DNA from: Candidatus Delongbacteria bacterium
GTDB lineage: Bacteria; UBA4055
Length of the DNA: 10,227 bases
Direction: 5' to 3'
Assembly: GCA_013139625.1 (NCBI GenBank)
Contig: WTAK01000038.1
Location: forward strand, 1-10,227
The notes beneath the pieces are model-generated. The model worked only from the letters and a program-made list of their open reading frames with translations. It was not told where the DNA came from and ran no database searches. Both the position numbers and the translations under genes were made by a program. This document shows positions 1 through 6,459 of the stretch, piece after piece (within the stretch, counting starts at the first letter, position 1; every line of letters begins with the position of its first letter).

Positions 1-477
1 CTCTACTCCGTTTAAAAGCTTACTAAATCCTGTACAGAGAATTATAGGTATATTCGGTCTGATCTCTAACATCTCATCGCATAATTCAATACCTGTCAAC
101 CCTGGCATTGATATGTCCGAGATAACAAGATCAAATTTTCCAGGATCATTTCTGAATGTCTTTAGAGCATCGTTACTCCTTAGAAATGAAGTGACGTTAT
201 AACCAAGATCTTCTAATATCATTTTTCCTAGCATTGTTATTTGCTCTTCATCATCAACAAATAGAACATTTTCTGTCCCTGTTGGAATTTTTTTTATGTT
301 TTCATCTACAAGTATCTCATCGACCAGTTTATTGTACGGTAGGAAAACATGGAAAGTTGTGCCTTTTCCGACTTCACTGTAAACAGTTATTAATCCGTTT
401 ATATTCTTAACAATACCATCAATTACCGCTAATCCGAGACCAGTACCTTCTCCAATTTTTTTGGTCGTAAAATATGG
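1..477 (-). pseudogene. Downstream remainder of a hybrid histidine kinase, cut off by an in-frame TAA
   Basis: This is the in-frame continuation of the kinase gene whose reading stops at 480-478. The 159 codons from 477 to 1 contain no further stop. They begin with PYFTTKK, the F-box of a HATPase_c domain, then the G2 box GEGTGLGLA (about 453-427). A receiver domain follows, with acidic pair VDD (about 268-260) and phospho-acceptor Asp in ISDISMP (117-115). The reading is still inside that receiver (CTGFSK) at base 1, so the last helices lie outside the window. In this family the G2 box closes the ATP lid and the C-terminal receiver takes phosphate from the kinase histidine. No start codon is well placed to re-initiate: the first Met (234-232) already lies inside the receiver, past its acidic pair. 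It is probably untranslated unless the TAA is a sequence error or is read through. Identity of the domains is secure. Confidence 0.85.
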
Positions 478-480
478 TTA
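478..480 (-). other. In-frame TAA interrupting the kinase catalytic domain
   Basis: Read on the minus strand, codons run GAA AGA ATA TTC TAA CCA TAT TTT (ERIF-stop-PYF). A single G-to-T change would turn the expected GAA into TAA. The frame on both sides is the same and conserved motifs continue without any insertion or deletion, so this is a substitution rather than a frameshift. Confidence 0.9.
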
Positions 481-1863
481 GAATATTCTTTCGATATCAG
501 CTTTTGAAATACCTTTTCCCGTATCACTGATGACCAACCTTAAATAATCTCCTGGTTTGATATTATAACCATTTTTCTCGACATCAAATTCTGATATCAC
601 TTTATACTCCAGCGAAACACAGAGTGAACCACCTTTTTCGTACATAGCTTGATAGGAATTTGTACACAAGTTCATCATGATCTGATGAATTTGAGTTGGA
701 TCAGCCATTACAGTTCCAGATGTTGTATTGATCTCCTGATTTATATCTATAGTGCTTGGAATCGAAGCTCTTAATAATCTTAATGCTTCTTTTATTACAA
801 TATCAACTCTCACAGGTATTAACTCCTGTTCTGTTTTTCGACTCAATGTCAATATCTGTTTCACCAACTCTTTTGCTCTGTTCCCTGCTTTAAGAACCTC
901 TGTTAATTTGCCGCTTGTTGGATTCTCCTCAGGCAATTCCATCTTTGCCAATTCTGTATAGCCTAAAATTGCTGTTAGTATGTTATTAAAATCATGAGCT
1001 ATACCACCTGCCAAAGTTCCTATAGCCTCCATTTTCTGTGATTGCCTTAGTTGTCTTTCTAATTTATTATGTGCCGTCATATCTCTTTTTATAGCAAAAT
1101 AACCATGGTTCTTATTATCATGATTTCTCAATGGAGATATGGTACTATCTTCTTCGATCAAAGTACCATCCTTTCTTTTATTAATTATAATTCCTCTCCA
1201 AACATTACCATTTGTAATTGTATCCCACATATCTTGATAAGTTTCTTTACTCACTTTATTACTTTTCAATAATCTAGGATTTTCACCGATAACTTCTTCG
1301 GAAGAATAACCTGTAATTCTTTCAAATGCAGGATTGACATAGGTAATATTTCCATCAAGATCAGTTATGATTATATCTTCCTCTGTCTGCTCAAGTATAA
1401 CTCCTAAACGTTTGATATCTGATATCCTGTCCTCAATAATATTTTCTTGATCTCGATTAACTCTTTCCAATTCTTTTTGTACGTCAGTCAACTTAAGATG
1501 GGTCTTTATTCTTGCTAATAGTTCGTGGGGATTAAATGGTTTTGTTATATAATCGACTCCTCCACTTTCAAAACCTTTTATAATACTCTCCGAATCCGTC
1601 TTTATCGTAAGAAATAGAACCGGTACTTTTTTATATTCTTCAATAGATTTTATCTTTTCACAAAGTTCAAATCCATTGATCTCAGGCATTATTACATCCA
1701 ATAAAATTATATCGGGCACTTCTTTTGATAAAATTTTTAATGCTTCATCTCCGGAAGTCGCAAATGAAAGGACATATCCTTCGTTTTGTAAAAAGTTACC
1801 TACTACTTGAATATTCTTAGGTGTATCATCAATGATCAATACATTATATTTCTTCTTGTCCAT
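478..1863 (-). CDS. Hybrid sensor histidine kinase REC-PAS-HisKA-HATPase, truncated by a nonsense codon
   Basis: Cytoplasmic two-component kinase with no signal peptide or membrane helix. Domains in order: receiver, residues about 6-125 (acidic pair D12/D13, phospho-acceptor D56 in LLDVIMP, T86, K108); short coiled linker 125-155; PAS, about 155-265 (ITDLDGNITYVNPAFERITG, with a PAC-like IKRDMT end); HisKA with phospho-acceptor H290 in GGIAHDFNN; and part of HATPase_c with N-box N402 and G1 box DTGKGI (D447). The product ends at IERIF, where relatives read IFEPYFTTK or IFDPYFTTK, so it lacks the F and G2 boxes and should be unable to autophosphorylate normally. The ATG has an AGGGAG Shine-Dalgarno (1869-1874) five bases upstream and lies 15 nt after the stop of the preceding kinase gene, so the two are almost certainly co-transcribed. 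Its receiver could take phosphate from that partner (inference). Ligand of the PAS domain is unknown. Confidence 0.9.
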   Translation of the reverse strand: MDKKKYNVLIIDDTPKNIQVVGNFLQNEGYVLSFATSGDEALKILSKEVPDIILLDVIMPEINGFELCEKIKSIEEYKKVPVLFLTIKTDSESIIKGFESGGVDYITKPFNPHELLARIKTHLKLTDVQKELERVNRDQENIIEDRISDIKRLGVILEQTEEDIIITDLDGNITYVNPAFERITGYSSEEVIGENPRLLKSNKVSKETYQDMWDTITNGNVWRGIIINKRKDGTLIEEDSTISPLRNHDNKNHGYFAIKRDMTAHNKLERQLRQSQKMEAIGTLAGGIAHDFNNILTAILGYTELAKMELPEENPTSGKLTEVLKAGNRAKELVKQILTLSRKTEQELIPVRVDIVIKEALRLLRASIPSTIDINQEINTTSGTVMADPTQIHQIMMNLCTNSYQAMYEKGGSLCVSLEYKVISEFDVEKNGYNIKPGDYLRLVISDTGKGISKADIERIF

Positions 1864-1868
1864 CTTAT

Positions 1869-1874
1869 CTCCCT
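1869..1874 (-). promoter_or_regulatory. Ribosome binding site of the second kinase gene
   Basis: AGGGAG on the minus strand, five bases before the ATG at 1863-1861. It lies in the 15-nt gap between the two kinase genes. It is the best Shine-Dalgarno match near this start and fixes the start codon. Confidence 0.7.
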
Positions 1875-1878
1875 ATGT

Positions 1879-4800
1879 CTAGGTTTTTACATTCTTTATC
1901 ATTCCTTCGTACTTTACCAAAAGATCTTTAATCGTACTTATATCAAAATTTTTAGCTGCTATCTCCATTTCTTTTGAGTAGTTCATAATACTGCCTGAAT
2001 TATGCTTAGCAGCTAATTCATACAGATCTCTCGCAAATTGCATTATATCATCTAAATTATGTTTTTCCACTGAATTTTTATATTGCTCATAAAGTGTTCC
2101 ATTAAGTTCTATTAAGAAATTATTACCTTCCACTAACTCATCATTAACAAGAGTTGTTTTTATTTCTTTATTCTCATCAATGGTGTAATGAATAAATTCT
2201 TTGAATTTCTTTACTATTTCTTTTCTTAAGATCGGTTTTCTTAAATAACCATCAAATTTGTATTCTTTTAATTTATCACTCTCTCTAGACATAACTGAGG
2301 CTGTAACAGCTATAACCGGAATTCTTTCAAGATTTGGATCTTTCTTCAAATGGGTTATTGCTTCATATCCATCCATAACCGGCATTCTGATATCCATAAG
2401 AATCATATCAGGTACATATAGTTTTGCCTTTGCTATACTTTCCTCTCCGTTTTCTGCTTCATATATCTCAAAACCATAATCTTCACATATTTCTTTGAGT
2501 AAAAGCCTGTTTGATTCGACATCATCAACAATTAGAACTTTTGCTTTATCAAAAGTAATAATACCACTGTCTTTACTACGAACATCCCCATAATCTGATC
2601 TCTCTTCAGTTTTAACATCCATAAATGCTATAACAAATTTTGTACCTTTCTTTAATTCACTTTCTACTGTAATTGAGCCATTCATCAGTTCAACAAGCCT
2701 TTTTGTTATCGATAAGCCCAGTCCTGTACCTTTAATATTCCGTTTTGTTTTAAGATCACCGGCTTGCACAAATGAATCAAATATTTGCGAAAGTTGAGAA
2801 TCTTTTATTCCAATACCAGTGTCTTCTATAACTATTTCCATTTTATAAGCTTCATTTTCGATCTTAGTAAATTTTGTAGTCAACTTTACATAACCTGAGT
2901 TAGTAAATTTAATTGAATTACTAACTAAATTGAAAAGTATCTGCCTTAATCTATTTTCATCTAAAATTACATAACTTCTGAATGATGGATCCTGTTCAAA
3001 TAACAACTGCAAACCTTTTGCCTTCAATCTTTCATCAAAAAATTGCTCGATCTCGTAAACAGTACTCACAATATCAAAACTGGAATAAAGTATTTCCAGC
3101 TTATTAGCTTCAATTTTCGAAATGTCAAGAATGTCGTTGATCAAATCTAGAAGAGTATGACCTCCTGAAACTATCGTGGCAAGATAACTTTCTTGCTTAT
3201 GCGTCAATGGTGTTTGCTGTAACAACTCTGAAAATCCGATTACAGCATTCATCGGTGTTCGGATCTCATGGCTCATATTGGCAAGAAATTCACTTTTGGC
3301 ATTTGTAGCTTTTTCTGCAATATCCTTCGCTTTCATTAGCTCAATTTCAGTTTTCTTTCTTAAAGCAACTTCGTTAGATAATCGTCTGTTCCAATAGAAA
3401 ATAAATATCAAAACAACAATAGCAAAAAGAACAACTTTCCAGACTAAAGAATAGTCTATAAGAGGTTCACTGATAGTTGACCATCTGTTAAAAAGTTCTT
3501 TATACTCTTCATCTGTGATAGTTTCTAAGGTCTTATTCAAAATTGCAATAAGTTCTCTATTCCCTTTAGCCACCCCAATAGCAATTTCATAGAAAAAAGG
3601 TGAGACTCCCGATATTTTTATATTGGATAGACCGTTTTTCTTCGAGTAGAATTCAAACGAAGCAACGTCCAATATAAAAGCATAAATTTCACCGTATGAT
3701 AAAGCTTTTAGACCTTCCTCTGCAGATTTATAACCTTTTAATTCCTGATTAGGGAATTGTTTAGTGATATGCTCTTGAATTTCATAACCTTCAACAACTC
3801 CTATCGTAGTCAGATCAAGTGATTTGAAATTCTTAATATAATTAACGTCTATCCTTGTGATTATTACGTAATCAACCTTCAAATATATATTCGTAAAATC
3901 TGCAAATTCTCTTCTTTTTTCAGTTGGAGTTATCGCCTCTATAATATCTATTTCATTATTCTTGAACATATCAATGGTATGTGACCAATCTTCTGACCTG
4001 ACTCTCTCTACCTTAATTCCACCTCTCTTTTCTATCAATTTCCAGATATCCGGCACAACTCCGACATAATTATCTTTATCATCATAATAGGATAAAGGTG
4101 CCCAGTTAGGCTCTCCTGCTATGCGTATGACAGGATGTTCCATTATCCATTGGTGCTCTCTTTTAGTATGAAGTATTTCGCATTCTGACAATAACGACTC
4201 TTCAAACCATTTATCTCTTAAATCTCTATGCTCAACATCTGACATATTGCCTAGAACTTTATTGATAATACCTCTCAGAATTACATTATCGTTAGTGACA
4301 GCAATTGAGATTGGAGCTGTCAATCCCGGCATCTCTCCAATTACTTTTAGATTTGTTATCATTTCTTCTTCTGCAATATGGGTATATACCGACAAATTCC
4401 CGATATATGCATCCGCCTTGCCGTATGAAACAGCTTCCAAACATTCATTATTTGATGATTTTATTGTTAAATAAACATCCAGTTTGTTCTTCACCAAGTA
4501 CTCATGAATATAAGAACCCTTATTGATTGCTATTATTTTATCCTTGAGATCGTTGAAAGTGTTGATCTTTTCATTGTCAGACCTTGTTATAATTACGAGA
4601 GGTATTTCAATAAATGGTTCTGAAAATTTTAAATATTCTTCTCTTTCCGAAGTTTTTACAGCAGCAGCAATACCATCAATTTTTCCTATTTTGGCTTGGT
4701 TCAATATATATGACCATACTCCTGGGATTACATTTATCTTCATGCCAGTTTGCTTTTCTATTATCTTAATATACTCGGAAGAAAGTCCGGTATGCTTATC

Positions 4801-4992
4801 ATTTTTATCCACAAAATCAAAAGGCGGCCAATTAAAATCTGCGCCAAAAGTAATTTCTTTATTACTCTCCAGCCATTGCTTTTCTTCATCGGTGAATTTA
4901 ATCACATCATTATCAGTTTCTTGAGCATAGGATATACCTGAAAATATTGTTGATAGGAATACAAATATTATTAAAAAATAAATTCGTTTCAT
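1879..4992 (-). CDS. Membrane hybrid histidine kinase with two periplasmic SBP_bac_3-like sensors
   Basis: A 1037-residue kinase of the BvgS/EvgS-like type. Signal peptide residues 1-23 (hydrophobic core, SYAQ cleavage region). Two tandem solute-binding family 3 domains follow, about 33-265 (GADFNWPPFDF) and 285-505 (AGEPNWAPLSYYDD), placed in the periplasm to bind a small ligand, perhaps an amino acid. One membrane helix, 517-534, leads to a helical linker with no PAS domain. HisKA has H575 in SHEIRTP. HATPase_c has N692, G1 DTGIGI (D724) and G2 GTGLGL. Receiver, about 817-935: D823/D824, phospho-acceptor D867, T897, K919. The last 100 residues form a helical Hpt-like region lacking the usual phospho-histidine. 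All catalytic motifs are intact. It is the first gene of a two-kinase operon and probably feeds the downstream kinase or an unlinked regulator (inference). The start is supported by the signal peptide and a weak AAAGAGAA purine tract. Confidence 0.93.
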   Translation of the reverse strand: MKRIYFLIIFVFLSTIFSGISYAQETDNDVIKFTDEEKQWLESNKEITFGADFNWPPFDFVDKNDKHTGLSSEYIKIIEKQTGMKINVIPGVWSYILNQAKIGKIDGIAAAVKTSEREEYLKFSEPFIEIPLVIITRSDNEKINTFNDLKDKIIAINKGSYIHEYLVKNKLDVYLTIKSSNNECLEAVSYGKADAYIGNLSVYTHIAEEEMITNLKVIGEMPGLTAPISIAVTNDNVILRGIINKVLGNMSDVEHRDLRDKWFEESLLSECEILHTKREHQWIMEHPVIRIAGEPNWAPLSYYDDKDNYVGVVPDIWKLIEKRGGIKVERVRSEDWSHTIDMFKNNEIDIIEAITPTEKRREFADFTNIYLKVDYVIITRIDVNYIKNFKSLDLTTIGVVEGYEIQEHITKQFPNQELKGYKSAEEGLKALSYGEIYAFILDVASFEFYSKKNGLSNIKISGVSPFFYEIAIGVAKGNRELIAILNKTLETITDEEYKELFNRWSTISEPLIDYSLVWKVVLFAIVVLIFIFYWNRRLSNEVALRKKTEIELMKAKDIAEKATNAKSEFLANMSHEIRTPMNAVIGFSELLQQTPLTHKQESYLATIVSGGHTLLDLINDILDISKIEANKLEILYSSFDIVSTVYEIEQFFDERLKAKGLQLLFEQDPSFRSYVILDENRLRQILFNLVSNSIKFTNSGYVKLTTKFTKIENEAYKMEIVIEDTGIGIKDSQLSQIFDSFVQAGDLKTKRNIKGTGLGLSITKRLVELMNGSITVESELKKGTKFVIAFMDVKTEERSDYGDVRSKDSGIITFDKAKVLIVDDVESNRLLLKEICEDYGFEIYEAENGEESIAKAKLYVPDMILMDIRMPVMDGYEAITHLKKDPNLERIPVIAVTASVMSRESDKLKEYKFDGYLRKPILRKEIVKKFKEFIHYTIDENKEIKTTLVNDELVEGNNFLIELNGTLYEQYKNSVEKHNLDDIMQFARDLYELAAKHNSGSIMNYSKEMEIAAKNFDISTIKDLLVKYEGMIKNVKT

Positions 4993-5015
4993 AAAATTCT
5001 CTTTGAGTTCGATGT

Positions 5016-5036
5016 TGTAAGCTTTAGTTGCTTACA
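5016..5036 (-). promoter_or_regulatory. Dyad upstream of the kinase operon (possible operator or leader hairpin)
   Basis: Perfect 7-bp inverted repeat TGTAAGC / GCTTACA with a 7-base loop. It ends about 23 bases before the kinase ATG and lies just downstream of a perfect TTGACA (minus strand 5055-5050), where the -10 region would fall. It could bind a dimeric regulator or fold in the mRNA leader. Which of these holds cannot be told from sequence alone, and a 7-bp dyad in AT-rich DNA may be chance. Confidence 0.35.
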
Positions 5037-5182
5037 CAATATTTATTTATGTCAAACGCTTTGTTAGAATAGTGTACTTATTCAATATGTAAAAAAAAAA
5101 CAAATGTTACAAGTGAAAAAAATCTTAATGTAACGAAAAAACATATACTGTACTTTTTCCATGCCTAATCAAGAATAACTAC

Positions 5183-5211
5183 TTGACTTTTTGATTTATA
5201 CGTAGTAAATT
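5183..5211 (+). promoter_or_regulatory. Possible upstream sigma70-like promoter
   Basis: TTGACT (5183-5188), a 17-base spacer, then TAAATT (5206-5211), facing the leucine-rich repeat gene. It matches the consensus at five and four of six positions. It is less well placed than the second candidate near 5266 and may be a chance match in AT-rich DNA. Confidence 0.3.
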
Positions 5212-5265
5212 ATGTGTGATAGTTTTATATTTTACGTTTATTTCATGATTTACATGATTTTTATC

Positions 5266-5294
5266 TTGACTTGGCAGTTTTATTTTCTTACATT
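5266..5294 (+). promoter_or_regulatory. Likely sigma70-like promoter of the LRR gene
   Basis: TTGACT (5266-5271), an exact 17-base spacer and TACATT (5289-5294). Transcription would begin near 5301, giving a leader of about 25 bases before the ATG at 5327. If correct, this rules out the in-frame TTG at 5297 as a start, because that codon would lie upstream of the transcript. A tandem CATGATTT repeat sits just upstream. Confidence 0.45.
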
Positions 5295-5326
5295 ATTTGA
5301 CCCTAACAAATATCGAGCGAGGAGTA

Positions 5327-6304
5327 ATGAAAGAACCCAATATAGCTGTTTCAAATTCTAATTCAACAAACATCTTTAACATTCCTCTAGGAGAAGATCA
5401 TAGAGCTAATTCCGATTCCATAAAAACTCTATCGGGGAAACTTCTAAAAATTTACACAGAAGCTAATCTGAACAAAATAACATCCACAATAATTCAATTT
5501 TATAAAGCAAAACAGTTTGATACTCTAAAAAATATCGCCAACTCTATAACAGATTATGTCTATTTTGGCACAGATCAAGAAAACTTCAAGATCAGTAAAT
5601 ATTTTTCTAAGCTTGTGATCATGTATCATCCAGATAAGATCATTTCGTACAATAAAGTTATAAATACAGCAATAAACGAAAGCCGTTTAGAAGATTTACA
5701 AAAACTAAATCATATTTTTATCACTGTTAAGATTTTAAATGGCTACAAAAACATTCCTCTATCAACTAATAGAGAGAATTCTTATTCTGAAGATTCTGCA
5801 CAATATGATAATAATTATGAGGAGAAATTCAAATCTTCATGGGATCATTTTAGTTATTATGAAACTGAGGATATAGATAGAGAATTTGGTGATTTCTATA
5901 AAAATATTCATAAAACTTTTTATGATATATTTGAAAAATCAGGATCCGAAGATAAAAGTAGGATTGAGCTTAGTTATTTAGGTATGGAGGACTTGGATGG
6001 TATTGAAGAATTTATTGATATGTACTTTTTAGATCTAAGTGGAAATAAACTGACTGATATTTCAAACCTATGGGACTTGGAAAGATTGGAAGAATTATAT
6101 TTGGCTAATAATCAAATATTCTGCATTGATTCTCTTTGTAATATGAGCAACTTACGCATCTTAGACTTGGCAAATAATAATATTGATGATATCTCAGATC
6201 TGAATTTTCTGTATAAACTGGAGTTCATAAATTTGATCAATAATCCTGTGCCGGAAGATCAGATAAAAGAGTTGAAGAAGTATGTAAAGATCGTACTGTT
6301 TTAG
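5327..6304 (+). CDS. Leucine-rich repeat protein with a J-domain-like HPD segment
   Basis: A 325-residue protein without signal peptide or membrane helix, so probably cytoplasmic. After a polar N-terminus (1-30), a helical region leads to KYFSKLVIMYHPDK, in which H101-P102-D103 sits after a basic helix as in DnaJ J-domains; a further helix (about 120-140, LEDLQKLNHIF) resembles J helix III. An acidic, tyrosine-rich linker (about 150-205) follows. The C-terminal third (about 212-315) is leucine-rich repeats of 22 residues, SDS22/internalin-like: LDLSGNKLTDIS, LYLANNQIFCID and LDLANNNIDDIS, capped by INLINNPV. Such repeats bind proteins; J-domains stimulate DnaK ATPase. A role as a chaperone adaptor is therefore possible but unproven. 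ATG 5327 is chosen over in-frame TTG 5297 because AGGAG (5320-5324) precedes it, though only two bases away, and a promoter lies between. The gene is monocistronic or leads into the next gene after 155 nt. Confidence 0.85.
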   Translation: MKEPNIAVSNSNSTNIFNIPLGEDHRANSDSIKTLSGKLLKIYTEANLNKITSTIIQFYKAKQFDTLKNIANSITDYVYFGTDQENFKISKYFSKLVIMYHPDKIISYNKVINTAINESRLEDLQKLNHIFITVKILNGYKNIPLSTNRENSYSEDSAQYDNNYEEKFKSSWDHFSYYETEDIDREFGDFYKNIHKTFYDIFEKSGSEDKSRIELSYLGMEDLDGIEEFIDMYFLDLSGNKLTDISNLWDLERLEELYLANNQIFCIDSLCNMSNLRILDLANNNIDDISDLNFLYKLEFINLINNPVPEDQIKELKKYVKIVLF

Positions 6305-6419
6305 AAATTTATGAAAATTTATATAAAAAAAATTACAGTTGCAATATTTAATATTTACCTTATTTTATTATCGTACTTGGTAACTCCAATTAAGCTATTA
6401 TGCAAATATTTGATAAATT

Positions 6420-6440
6420 AATTATGAATCATTCATAATT
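6420..6440. promoter_or_regulatory. 21-nt palindrome upstream of the repeat-protein gene
   Basis: Perfect inverted repeat with 10-base arms AATTATGAAT / ATTCATAATT around a single central C. It lies 19 bases upstream of the ATG at 6460 and 11 bases from the Shine-Dalgarno. The one-base centre makes an RNA hairpin loop unlikely without opening several pairs, so a site for a dimeric DNA-binding protein is the better reading. Function is inferred from shape and position only. Confidence 0.45.
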
Positions 6441-6450
6441 TCAACTTGTA

Positions 6451-6456
6451 AGGGGG
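6451..6456 (+). promoter_or_regulatory. Ribosome binding site of the repeat-protein gene
   Basis: AGGGGG three bases before the ATG at 6460, the strongest purine tract in the preceding leader. Together with the signal peptide that begins directly at this Met, it fixes the start. Confidence 0.6.
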
Positions 6457-6459
6457 AAA

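Larger units (their letters stand above)
4993..5326. other. Divergent intergenic control region
   Basis: About 334 bases separate the start of the leftward kinase operon from the start of the rightward leucine-rich repeat gene. No convincing small gene is visible. The region is very AT-rich and includes a run of ten A (5091-5100). It holds a 7-bp dyad next to the kinase gene, a perfect TTGACA on the minus strand (5055-5050) without a good -10 partner, two sigma70-like hexamer pairs facing right, and a CATGATTT tandem repeat at 5244-5251 and 5253-5260. Confidence 0.6.

Noticed and set aside
478..480. TAA recoded as a sense codon
   Set aside because: mfd ends naturally with TAA at the position expected for its C-terminus, so TAA works as a stop here. 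The other complete genes end in TAG, leaving no sign of a changed code.
4523..4924. 133-codon open frame on the plus strand
   Set aside because: It is antisense to the first solute-binding domain of the membrane kinase, resembles no known family and has a hydrophobic composition typical of an antisense shadow. Other short plus-strand frames under the two kinases (752-961, 1069-1272, 2258-2479, 4247-4526, 4750-4941) were dropped for the same reason.
5297..5299. TTG as the start of the LRR gene
   Set aside because: It adds ten residues with no ribosome binding site and lies upstream of the likely transcription start. The ATG at 5327 follows a purine tract.
6339..6412. Sigma70 or Bacteroidetes-type (TAnnTTTG) promoter for the repeat-protein gene
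   Set aside because: Hexamer-like strings occur (TTGCAA, TATTAT, TATTTG) but spacing is wrong in each pairing, so none could be supported.
6305..6419. Terminator or small RNA between the LRR and repeat-protein genes
   Set aside because: Only AT-rich tracts and short direct repeats (AAATTTAT at 6305-6312 and 6315-6322) are present. No GC-containing hairpin with a T-run and no coding frame with a ribosome binding site was seen.
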